In this document: positions 23,547-34,255 of the stretch, piece after piece | Layout: every line of letters starts with the position of its first letter | How positions within the stretch are numbered: the first letter of the stretch is position 1 | Origin: Persicaria tinctoria | Taxonomy: Eukaryota; Streptophyta; Magnoliopsida; Caryophyllales; Polygonaceae | Reading direction: 5' to 3' | NCBI GenBank assembly: GCA_037127255.1 | Contig: JBANSL010000019.1 | Coordinates: forward strand, 14,841,001-14,905,000 | Length of the DNA: 64,000 nucleotides | Position numbers and translations under genes: made by a program | The notes under the pieces: model-generated | The model's database searches: none | Seen by the model: the letters and a program-made list of their open reading frames with translations, nothing else | What the model was told of the DNA's origin: nothing

Positions 23547-26500
23547 ATGCGCCGTTCTGGTCAACCACCTGAGTTTGACGGCTTAGACGAACCAGAACGC
23601 CTCCTACACATCCGAGCTAAACTACAAAGAGCCATGGCGGCCGCTGAGACACAAGAACAACTAATTGCGAGGCTAACCAGGGAACTAGCCGCTAAAGATG
23701 CTGCTATCGCCGCAGAGAAAGCAGGAAGGGAACAAGCAGAAGCTGAGCTTGCCCAATACCCAACCACAGCAGAGGACTACATGCACCTGGCACTCGTCGT
23801 GCCCGAATCGGCTATTCTTACCCCTCAAAATAACTATGAAATTCGCACTCCTTTCTTAATAGAAATTAAACATAATGCGTTTCATGGTAGATTTAATGAA
23901 TGCCCTCTTCATCACATTACCAATTTTACTGACATGTGTCGCACTCTTGCTGAAGGTACCACCTTGGAGGACATCCTGATGAAGGCTTTCTGTTGGTCTC
24001 TCGCTGGTCCTGCATTGAAATGGCTGGAAGGACTGAAACCACGATCTCTCACGACATGGGCTCAAGTGAAGCAGGAATTTCTGAATAAGTTCTTTCCTCC
24101 TGCCAAGAATGCGCTGATTCGCCAAAAGATCACATCTTTCAAACAACAACCTGGAGAGACACTAGAAAAGGCATGGGAACGCTATAAGGATCTACTGCGA
24201 TCCTGCCCTACACATGGATAGCAACCCTGCGTAGTTCAAGAGATCTTCTTCAATTCTCTGGACTTGGATGCAAAGGACAGAATCAACACATACACCCACT
24301 ATGAGTATTTGACAATGTCGCCTGCTGACACATGGGCTGCTCTCGACAAGCCGACCAACTATGACAACAAGTATGGGACTCCAGTCAACTATGAGGAGAA
24401 CCCCTACGCCAGGCCAGCACCATCCATGCCCCTATATGAGCCCCCTAAGAAGATTGATCCAGTTGTTAGGGAGCAGTACTACAGAGATCAGAATAGGAAG
24501 CTCCTCAAGCAAGTAAAGTATCTTTCTGTCAACCAGCCTTGCATTGAATGCGGATCGCAGCGGCACACCACTACTGAGTGCCCACACACAGAGCAAGTCA
24601 GGCTGACAGAACACCACGAAGAGGTAGCTTACACAGGGGGTCCCAATCGCTATATGGGGGACCAAAGGTTTCAGCAACCACAATGGAACCAAGGTGCCCC
24701 TAGGAACCCCCCACCCTACAGAGCTCCAGGACATCCGGAAAGGGACCAGAAAAGGGATGATTTGCAGACAATCCTTGACGAGATGCGGAAGAACCATTCA
24801 GACACCAGGTAGTCCTTCAATTCAGTCTACACTCAGATACAAGGTGTCAACTCGAGGCTTGGGGAGATTGATATATGGCGGAAATCAATGGAGGCACAGA
24901 TTGGCCAGCTAGCAGCAGGAGTCCCCAGACAGACAGGTTCACTCCCAAGATCTTCAGAACCAAATCCCAAGGGAAAGACTGGTCACATCGCTGCTGTAAA
25001 ACTCAGAAGCGGCCATCAACTGCAAGAGCTAGAGGTCGGAAAACAGCAGGGCGGAGAAGCTGAGAAACAACTCGATCTCGAGCAAGGGCAACTCGATCTC
25101 GAGGAACAATTGGGCAAACCTTCATCTGCACATCACAACAACTCGAGATCGACTACAGTAATCGATATCGAGAAGGATCAGTTCGATATCGAGGAGAGCC
25201 CAATCGATGTTAACCCTTCTGCAACACCTCCGACATCTGTTCTGGCTCCAAATCAGAAAAAGAAGCCGCCCTTCCCAACAAAATCTCCAAAGGACCCAAC
25301 AGAGAAGAAATTTCAGCGCTTCATCAAGATGCTTCAGAAACTCAATGTTACCATCCCCTTCACAGAAGCTCTTAATGAAATGCCATCCTACGTCAAATTC
25401 CTCAAGGAGATTCTGAGCAAAAAGAGATCAATGGCTGAGATTACAGAAGAGTGCAGCCATTTGGGCATACTTGAGAAGAGGCCAGATCCAGGTAAGTTTG
25501 CTATAACCATTGGATTTGGTCAATATAAATTTAATGCTTTATGTGATCTTGGAGCTAGTGTGAGTATAATGCCTTTAACAATTTGGTCCAAGATTAAGAT
25601 AGGTTCCCTAGAGCCTGTGGATGCTAAGCTGTATATGGCCAACAACATTGTGGTCATTCCAACAGGCATGGTGGACAATGTGCCAGTGCAAGTAGGTAAG
25701 TTTTTCGTCCCTACTGATTTTCTAGTTATTGATATGGCGGAAGACCCTGCTTGTCCTATTATTCTAGGAAGGCCCTTCTTGGCGACAGTGGATGCCAACA
25801 TAAGCGTACGGAAGGGAGTGCTCACTTTCAACATCAGCGATGAGGTAATTGAGTATTACTTTAATAAAACTGAAAGGCATATAGGTCCAATGGAAGAGGT
25901 CAAATATATATCAGCTGGTTACATTACTTGTGGGGAGCCTAAGGTAAGAAATATGACTCTCGAAGAGCTGGAAAAGAGGGATATGGAGGCCCAGGTGGAG
26001 AAGATCATGGCCATCTTGAACGAGGAAACAGAGAATCCACTCAACACAAACCAAGGTACATCGTTATGGACTAACTATTTTTCGGATGCATTGACAGGAA
26101 GCAAGTATAGGGTCAATGTCGACCAGAATTCCTCGATATCGACGACTGTGGTCGATCTCGACCAAAACCAGAAGCCTCCACCAGCACCAGCGTCGTCGAG
26201 CAGCCAACCTGAAGCACAACACTCCTCGAGATCGAGTAGTCTACTCGAGATCAACCAACCCTCCGCTGCATCAACTTCACCTTCCTCGACGCTGATTCCA
26301 CCAGACGGGCCAGACTCCTCGAGATCGACTAACCTTGTCGAGATCGACCAAGCCTCACCTTCCTTGACTCCAGCAACCACGAGCAGCCCACCTCCAGAAG
26401 CTGAAAACTCGTCGAGATCGAGTATAGTTACTCGAGATCGACTAAACACCGTGGTCCCCGATTCCGTTTCTGCGAAGGTAAGCCAATGTATGGATCTTTC

Positions 26501-26780
26501 TTCTCCTATTTCCATTAAAGATTTATCTATACATGGGAGAGGTTTGCCTTGGTATGTGCGCTTATGTAGGATATCCAATGATGAGCCTAAGGAGTATGAA
26601 GTTGGAGACAAGCTCTATGTATCTAAATTAAAAGATCATTGGTTCCCTAACAAATTCAACAAGAAGAGGATGAGACCTTTCGTGGTGAACAAGATCCATT
26701 CTGGAGGATTGCAGTTGATGGACAAGAATGGAGTCTTATTTGAAGCCCAAGCTACATGGGCCATGCAAATGCCACCTTGA
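23547..26780 (+). pseudogene. Athila-type gag-protease with integrase-tail-like end (element A), two in-frame stops
   Basis: One reading frame runs from 23547 to 26780, broken only by TAG at 24219-24221 and 24810-24812. In order: gag (LNKFFPPAKNALIRQKI, WERYKDLLRSCP; 23860-24215), CCHC knuckle CIECGSQRHTTTEC (24540-24581), retropepsin with DLGAS at about 25541 and ILGRPFLATVDANI at about 25760, a spacer rich in SRSS and VDLDQ stretches encoded by TCGA-type motifs (26128-26440), and an end RPFVVNKIHSGGLQLMDKNG (26670-26735) resembling an integrase GPY/F module. Known Athila polyproteins have reverse transcriptase, RNase H and integrase between protease and this tail; here they are absent. Start chosen at the first ATG after the primer site. 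Confidence 0.92.
25068..26440 (+). repeat. TCGA-NN-TCGA motif clusters inside the coding frame of element A
   Basis: About twelve copies lie in two groups: 25068-25195 before the protease and 26128-26440 after it. The same DNA word is read in different frames: as L/V-D/E-L/I-D/E where ATC or CTC is a codon, and as SRSS where TCG is a codon. Conservation is therefore at the DNA level rather than the protein level. Confidence 0.85.
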
Positions 26781-26862
26781 GCTTAATGGAGAAAGTCGGC
26801 CTAGCGACTATAAAATCTAGAGCTTAATGGAGAAAGTCGGCCTAGCGACTATAAGAAGAGGA
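26779..26862 (+). repeat. Duplicated post-stop segment with AGTCG...CGACT hairpin
   Basis: The segment GAGCTTAATGGAGAAAGTCG with the following GCCTAGCGACTATAA is present twice in tandem (period about 42 bp) directly after the stop. Element B has one copy in the same place (complement of 6010-6054). AGTCG/CGACT can pair around a GCCTAG loop. Confidence 0.8.
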
Positions 26863-27547
26863 TGAGACCTTTAGTACGTTTTTCTATTGCGGGTATATGT
26901 CTTCTATATTTTCAGGTCCATTGATAGAAGCAAGCTATAATCAGACTCGGCCCAGGCACTCTTTCATTCGATATTTAGAAGATCTGCACATCTGTCTAGT
27001 GAGTTTCTTTCTTTACCCTTATTTTTTATACAGTGAGGACACTGTAATGTTTAAGTATGGGGTGGGGGAAGGGCTTACTTTGTGCATATTTATTTAACAT
27101 ATTGTGTGCATGTTTAAAGTTTATTTCATGAATTGTTTATACATGGCTATTTTGGAATTCATTATTGATTTATTTGCTTGCATTTATGTTTTCCAAAGTT
27201 TATAAAAATGACCCCTATTGAAATTTTTGATAAGTGTCATGGAACCTTTATTGAACTCGACGATGCAAAATTGGATTAATTAGAGATATAGCATGAAATT
27301 GCCTAGTAAAGGGAAGTCACAATGAAGTGCATACTTTATTGAAAACCATAGAAGGAGGTAAAATTTGAAGTTGCTTTTGACATGTTGCATGATAAGAGGA
27401 TGGAGGACTTTATATTTCCATATAATGCTCATTGTTTAAATTCCAAGCCTTACCTATGCTTATATGCATCACAAAAAGCCATATTATGCCTTATTTCAAT
27501 CATTGCTCCACATGATCTAAATATTGCCAATTCTTTACCTTATTTCC
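26863..27547 (+). other. Element A non-coding region upstream of the solo LTR
   Basis: No open frame of note. At 27050-27070 lies TTTAAGTATGGGGTGGGGGA, a purine-rich motif very like the one before the 3' LTR, so a second or internal polypurine tract is possible. Confidence 0.6.
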
Positions 27548-29995
27548 TGTAACGGCCCGGGATTATGATTCCCGGGTTACGTTTCGAGGGATGAAACCCC
27601 TCGTTAGGATCTTGCGCCCCGAGTACAGGTTGAAGGTTTGAAATTCTATCCTAACATTTTGAAGTGGGATTTCATACCCAAAATTCGAAGGGATCGTTGG
27701 AATTCCCAGGGAAGTCCCCTGTACCTGTCATAAGTCTAAGCATGGAAAACCAACAAACATGCAAATAGTAGAATCAAGGTGTAATACAAAAGGGTGCCAC
27801 GGCAGAGCCGGGTCAAAACCAAATCAATAAGTGTATTTATCAAAATGTAAAGTTAGACCATTTCTTTGCAATCGCCTAAGGGAGTGCCCACGACACAGAA
27901 GCAAAGAATAATCATGCTGCAAGACAAACCTAAAAAAAATATGTATGCGGGGCGGTGTCAGATCGAAGCCCTACGCAAAGTAATCCCAAACCAGCAGACA
28001 CGTACACACGCTACTCCTAATAAAGATGCTTCTAGGTGCAAGGCGGAATATTAACACACTAACATGCTCCTAAGATCAACTACATAAATATAATAAGGCC
28101 TTAGCACCGAATACCAAGTGGTATATCCCTCTCCTACCTCCACCCCCTTCCAATAGGGCGGAGACTGGCCAGCTCGTGAATGCATTCCATTATAATTGGG
28201 CGGCACGCATGCCCAACCCGCTCCACAATAAAGCCCGCAGGCATCTCATAATATAAGGAAGTTCATGACTCGATTGACTTAGGACGGGACCCGATGGGAC
28301 TAGGTCGTCCTATAACCCTAGCAATGACTCTAGTTACTTCACAGATAACGGCCGTTCTGTTTACAAAAGCAATGAGTAAACGAATGCTTAATCATGAGTG
28401 CAATCCTAGCAGGATACTACATGGCATGCTTTATTATGAATGCAAGCACCTAGTATGCACATGGCTACAAGCAGGGAGATCTCTTTTCGAATCTGAGTGA
28501 GCTCATATAGGAACTCACCTGGCTATGCAGAACAGCATAATAGAAGATCCATCATACATCATTCATAATCACAAAGTATCACCTAGATACACATCAGAAC
28601 ATATATGTATAAGTCTACGTCTAATTATCCAAGCACTCAAGCACATCATTCAACAGGAATAGCAACCATATCGCAATCATCATTCCATCAAGTTCAACTA
28701 TTCATCATATTACCACATTCCACGAGACCATATCATTCTCATTATTCAATTCAGCCACATTCATATTTTCGCAATAATAAATCCGCATGGCCATTTATCT
28801 CAAAGTTCATCGTTTCGATCATAGCTCATAAGCGATAAGACAAACGATACATAACTTAACATCTCATCATGCTATTAGTCAATCAATCATGCCATTAGTC
28901 CACACAAAACATGATATCAGTCGATCAATCATATCATCATGCTAGTTAGTCACCGATCACATAATTCCCAAGTTAGGTCCGAAAACCGTTTAGAAGTCCG
29001 AGTCAAATAGTTATAAATTTCGACCTTGGAAAATGTTCGTCAAACTCCTTTTTCTAAAATCCAAGTCTCATAATATCATATTTTTAATTCATTGTATCTT
29101 TAATCTCAAAATCACATTTTATATCTTAATCTCAAAATAATATCTTATATTTTAATCTCTCATAATATTATATAATATTTCAAATACCATTTTCTTTTAA
29201 ACACTTTCATAAAATATTTCTAAATCCTTTAAAAGGTTGAACCATTTTTTTTTAATAAAAATCAGTCCTCTTGAAATTACCAAAACCACCCTTATATTTA
29301 TAAGATTCAAAACCGACCCCTTTCATTTTATAAACCTTCAAAACCGACCCTCCCCTTTTGTTATAACCCGAAATCGAACCCATTATTAAATAAAACCAAA
29401 TAAGTCATTACAAATCCGGATTGCATTTTAAAATAGGCCCATCCCACACATCTCTTTTTTTAACAAACAGGCCCAACACATCTCTTTTTAAAATAGAATG
29501 AGCCCAGCCCATAATTTCCCTTTCTAAAATCTGATTTTGTGTTAAAATGAACAAAACCGGTTTATTTAAAACAACGAAATCGAACCGGCCCCAAATTAAA
29601 AGAGAACAAAACCCAAACCCGGTCCTACTATTCATCATCACTAACCCCCATTGCCTGCGTTTCGAGAAAAAAAAAGAAAGGAAGGAGATAAAGGTTTCAA
29701 GTGCTCCCAATATCAGTTAATACCCGAAAGAAAAAATCTTGTAACCCGCTCTCTCGATCTTACCCCGACTTATCTATTTCAAATCGAATTTCCAAAACCA
29801 AATTAATTATTCCGATAAAATCTCGCTCATATTTCAAATCCTCAAGTCAAAGTAGCGGAATTGAAAACCGTCGGAGAAATCCGTTCCATGAGTTTAAAAA
29901 TTCGATTTAGGGAGTTTTCCGTTAAATTTCACTTTTAAATTCATTTTGATTTTCTTTTTCCGAAATATTATAATTTAAAAATCCGAGCCTTTACA
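27548..29995 (-). mobile_element. Solo LTR, 2448 bp, of a Tekay/Del-like gypsy family, target duplication TTTCC
   Basis: On the minus strand it starts TGTAAAGGCTCGGATTTTT and ends GGGCCGTTACA. TTTCC flanks both sides (27543-27547 and 29996-30000). No internal region is attached, so two LTRs recombined after insertion. The right-hand part matches 16933-17489, 38598-38905 and 43400-44363. It lies within the interior of element A and so is younger than A. Short open frames in it are not genes. Confidence 0.94.
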
Positions 29996-30713
29996 TTTCC
30001 ATCAGGGGATTATGTTGAGAATGATGTTACATTATGGAGTTATTATATGGTTGTTGTTTTTTTATTATTATAATTGGAGTTTGGCAGGAAATTGTTTGAA
30101 AAATATGGAAAATTTAACGAGTGAGAAAAAATCCAATCACCTCAGGAGATAAAGGTAGATTGACCCTGCTCGCTGAGATAATAGTTCAGTGAGATGGGAC
30201 ACATAGGTGAGGAGTCCAAAGCACTAAGTATCCGGGGTCATTCATGACACCCATGTTTGCGACTCGAGAGAAGGCAGTGCTGAGGTTAGAGAGGTAAAAG
30301 CATTATTATTGAAAAAAAAGCATTATGGAAAGGTGATGATTCTTATGAAGAAAAAATGTAGAAATTCAGTTTGAAAATACTCCATTTCCCCGGATCATTA
30401 GCACCACATTGCCAGAAATTGCCCACCTTTAGCCTTTTACCAATTCTACTCCTTATTGAGCTTAACTTGAAGTCTTCTTGATTATTAATGCTTTGTCACG
30501 AATGAATGTTTTGCATAACCGTCCTTTTGTGAGTAGATGTTGCTTTTTAAATTGCACATGCATGGATTTGTGACACTAGTATCTTTTCGAGGATGGTAAT
30601 TAATTGCAGGGTTATATGGCAATGAATATAATATGTTGAGAGTTTTGATTCCTTCCCCTGAATGACAAATAAAAGTATTGCTTGAGGACAAGCAAGCTTA
30701 AGTATGGGGTGTT
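29996..30713 (+). other. Element A 3' non-coding domain with conserved hairpin
   Basis: Positions 30075-30310 match 62163-62410 at the other end of the window, the best conserved non-coding stretch of the element. A hairpin at 30169-30193 pairs CTCGCTGA with TCAGTGAG around the loop GATAATAGT; the other copy keeps the loop but has a different stem. The stretch ends with AAGCTTAAGTATGGGGTG (30693-30711), the likely polypurine tract. Confidence 0.75.
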
Positions 30714-32648
30714 TGTTGTGAGCTGAATCTGCCATGTTTTACAGTAACTTTTATATCGTTTTCTGCATACATTTCATGCATTTGGGCTAAGATAATACAG
30801 AATCTATGTAGTTTATGTTTATTTGCCAAATTATGGAATCTACACCAGTTTCTGTTTAATTTCGCAGAATTCAAGGCAAATTACAGCAGTTCTAAGAATA
30901 GTTGGAAATGCTCAGAAATCAACTACAGAAGTCCAAGGTCAAGAAGCAGCGGAACCAGGACGAATCAAGCTGGAAACCCAGAAGTCCTCGATCTCAACGA
31001 CACTTACTCGATCTCGACAAAGAACATCCGAGCACACCTGGTTGAGCAAAGCATGGTCGAGAAACTGAGAGCCAGAGACAACCCGACTCCGGAAGCATTA
31101 CTCGATCTCGAGTAATCTTGTCGAGATCGACCAACACCCTGATGCCATGTCCGGAGTCGAGGAGTTGTGCCAAGTCGAGAAGTCGAGGACACAGAAGCTG
31201 AGCACCACTGTACTCGATCTCAAGTAAACAACTCGATATCGACAAGATAGTCTGCGCCAATCCGAGCCAGTATCGGGGAAGAGTCCTCGACCAAGACCAA
31301 CAGTGAAGAAGTCGACGTCACCAGTAATCGATCTCGAGTAGAGTTTGTCGAGATCGAGGAAACCGTGTCCCGAAGCCGCGTTACGCGGTTTGCTGTCCTA
31401 CGCGGTTTGGGAGTCCTTGGAGCCGAAGAATGTCGAGATCTATCCACATCTATCAACATCTATCTATGGAGAGAAGACCTATCAACACATGGAAGATTTA
31501 CCTATTTTAGATATAATTTCCCTTTTTAGATTTAATTCCTTTATTCAATTTATTTATCATTATGCTTTTAGATATAGATATAGATAAAGATAGAGATATT
31601 CTATCCTTGAATAGCAAAGAGTAGAAGGCTATAAATAAAGCCTTTGGGGATGATTTTAGGAATAATAAAATTCACAAGTTAGAGAAGTAGTTCACAGAGA
31701 CGGTTTAGGAGTTCAAAGGTTTTAGGGTTTTGGCGTTGAACGAAAGTTGGAGTGCCGGGATTGTAAAGACTTTGAATTTAGTTTAAAGCAAGTTTCTTTT
31801 CATACATCAATGTCTGCTATTGCGATGAAGAGCGAGTAGTCCACCCACTTCTGGGGCTGGGGTGAGCCCGACGGTGGCCATGTAAGGTGATGCGGTGAAG
31901 GTACAATCTTTTGATGCAATTCGTCTTCTATCCCTATGAGCATGATTCTTTTGCGAGAGTTGAAGTTGATCCTTGTTTGTGTTATTGAAGCGAAAGTGAT
32001 CTTAATGCAACTTGGGTTAATTATGTGAAAAGTGTTAGTAACAATTAGGGTTTATGCGAAAGCCTCTATATGCCTATTTGTTAATAGCGAAAGTTATTTT
32101 GATGGAAAGCATGATCTTTTATGCCTTTATGTGTTACTTTGCATGGTTATTGTTGTAGCGTTGATGCCCTGGCTTTGGAAGTCTTTTCATATATTGATTT
32201 ATTTCTTCCGAAATCTGCGATTCTGTGTTCGAAGTTGCAATTTACAGTTTCTGTTTGTTTAGTCGATCTCGAGTTAGGTTAGTCGATCTAGAGTACTGCT
32301 TAGTCGAGATCGAGTAGGGTTTTGTCTAGATCGAGTTTCTGTTTGTCGATTTTGAAGTTTCTGTCGTCGCTGCCTTTGGTCGATCTCGAGTAGGTGTTTG
32401 TCGAGATCGAGTAGCTTCTGTCTTTGCCTTTATTTTCTGCTTTCGTTTGTTATTTTTGTCTTGGTTTCTTTGTTTCTGTCTTTCTGTTTGCTTTTTTGTG
32501 AGATTTACAGCTACCTAGGATCCGCTGACACGATCGATCCTGACTTCCCACTACTGCGTAGGGAGGAGGTCTTGTAATTATTTGCTGAGGCACGAATCTG
32601 GTTTGATCTATTTTATTATATTTTGAACTTGATTTCCCTCTTACAACA
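30714..32648 (+). repeat. 3' LTR of element A (1935 bp)
   Basis: A direct repeat of the 5' LTR with scattered substitutions. It keeps the segment around 31629 with CTATAAATAAAGCC and, downstream, AATAATAAA, and it lacks 11 bp near 32531 that the 5' LTR has. TCGA-NN-TCGA motifs lie at 30987-31357 and 32261-32412; a few have decayed relative to the 5' LTR. Confidence 0.95.
31628..31641 (+). promoter_or_regulatory. Probable LTR TATA box (retained only in the 3' LTR)
   Basis: GGCTATAAATAAAGCC is the only good TATA-like element in this part of the LTR. It falls within the roughly 59 bp missing from the 5' LTR. Confidence 0.55.
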
Positions 32649-33167
32649 CATATTATTTTGGAGGATAAGGATGCTCAATTACGACATATCAGGAGGTACT
32701 TTATACCATTCTTTCCTTGCTATTAAGGAAAATTGGTTAATTGAATATTTTTCTTGAAAGTTGCTATCTAGTTTTGGTTCTTTTATAATGTAGATAGTTT
32801 GTGCTATGACTTTCTATTTTATAATCTCAAATTCTCAACCCTTCCCCCCCAAAATTGCTTGCTCCCTTGTTGATAAGCAAAACAGAAGGAAACTAAGAAC
32901 ATTCTCAATGATTTTTTCTTGTTTATAAATGCAGTGATGCCGCCTTGATTAAGGAGCCAGATATATCAAGAAGTAACACATCAGAAATAGCAGAGACTGA
33001 TGCTTCTGAAATTAGTCCAATCTCGCATGAGGGCCCTTCTCAAGATCTTACCTTGAAAAGTGCAGTTTTAGTTTGAAAATGTGTAGATATAAAACGTAAA
33101 AGTGCAATTTTAGAACTTAAATGTTCTTAGCTTGTCCATATTTTGAGTTAGCTTGTTACTTGTGTTA

Positions 33168-33246
33168 AGATCCATAAACTCAATTAAGAATGAGTGCATG
33201 AACAAAAACCGTTCAGGAGGCTGGTGGTTCGACTCCGCCTGGATCT
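33168..33246 (+). other. tRNA-like cloverleaf, 79 nt, degenerate
   Basis: Four stems pair completely: AGATCCA/TGGATCT, ACTC/GAGT, TGAAC/GTTCA and GGTGG/CCGCC (one G-U). The T-loop holds GGTTCGACTCC, a good B box. The anticodon loop AAAAACC lacks the usual T33, and the D loop lacks GG. It is probably a tRNA-derived pseudogene; it lies in an intron of the LACTB2-like fragment. Confidence 0.4.
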
Positions 33247-33436
33247 ATCTATTGTTTCAGTTGTGGCAAGCACAATTGTTTAAGATTGATGCCTTTTTTT
33301 TAATTTTATTTTTGTCTATGCTCAGTGGCATGATGATTTACAATAACACTGGCGTGTGGAGATGGATTTCAAAACCCTTAATGTTTCCTTAGTTTATCAA
33401 AAAACATATTTTTGCTGACCCTTTTGTTCTACTGCA

Positions 33437-34239
33437 GGTGACTGGTCTCTTGGTTACACATCTATTTCAGGAGATGATGAAATTTGTGTTGGTGGTGAAC
33501 GGCTTAGGGTCATTTTTGCTCTAGTATAATCATGTGTTATTCTCATACTTTGTCTAGGGTGGTTTTCTCATCTTCTTTTATGAATGATAAGCTTCACAGG
33601 TTGATAGTAATGGACCTTATTCTCAGACTTTGTCTAGGGTTGACTGGTCTCATGGCTGTCTAATTCTTGTTTAAATTTATGGTAGTTCCCCACTTCCTCT
33701 TTTTATTTTAGTAATTGACCTTGTGGTTTCAATTCTTTGTCCTGTATGTATTTTGAAGTCCATCTTTTTGCAGGGAAGGTAGTGCAATCTTGGATGCCAG
33801 TTCTGGTGGAAATATGTCCGCAAGTCAATAATTTGAAAGTATTTTCTTGCTTTTATCCAAATGAAGCATCTTCAATCATTTGCTGGTGATTTACTCTGCA
33901 TACTATCCTCTTACTTGAACAATTGTCTATTGGACGGTTCTTTTGGGTCTTATTCCCTTGAAAAAGCTTGCTCTCTTTTCTAATCTTTTCTACTTCTCAC
34001 GTGCAACTCTAATGCACGGGTTAAGGAAAACAAAATAAAAAAGTTTAATTTGTTGACTTATTGTTATGATCTTTATGGAAATCAGACACATACTCGTCTG
34101 ATTTTATCGTACTTGTCTGACCATGCAAGAATACTTCCAGACAACATACAATTTCATGGGCTTATCCCCTCATGTTTTAATTCCTATTCATGGGAGAGTG
34201 AATATGTGGCCAAAGCACATGCTTTGTGGTTATCTCAAG
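33437..34239 (+). pseudogene. LACTB2-like metallo-beta-lactamase gene fragment (three exons)
   Basis: Three blocks match consecutive parts of the plant LACTB2-like protein: 33437-33526 (DWSLGYTSISGDDEICVGG, ERLRVIF), 33774-33830 (EGSAILDASSGGNMS) and 34130-34239 (YFQTTYNFMGLSPHVLIP, then IHGRVNMWPKHMLCGYLK). The first two follow a polypyrimidine-AG acceptor. The family's metal-binding HxHxDH exon, the N-terminal half and the C-terminal end are absent. The first exon runs into a stop, and the piece between blocks 1 and 2 (the family's GHTDGH segment) is missing. Consistent with transposon capture followed by decay. An upstream exon-like stretch at 32935-33057 is not recognised. Confidence 0.75.
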
Positions 34240-34255
34240 TATGATTTATGTGTTT

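Larger units (their letters stand above)
21582..32648 (+). mobile_element. Element A: Athila-like gypsy retrotransposon, 11067 bp, 5-bp target duplication CATAT
   Basis: Direct LTRs (21582-23462 and 30714-32648) start TGTTGTGAG and end CTTACAACA. CATAT flanks both sides (21577-21581, 32649-32653). A tRNA-Asp primer site follows the 5' LTR and a purine-rich TAAGTATGGGGTG precedes the 3' LTR. Coding capacity is gag, retropepsin and an integrase-tail-like end; reverse transcriptase, RNase H and integrase core are missing. About 2.45 kb of the interior is a solo LTR of another family. The copy is dead: two stops in gag, and a promoter deletion in the 5' LTR. Confidence 0.95.
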
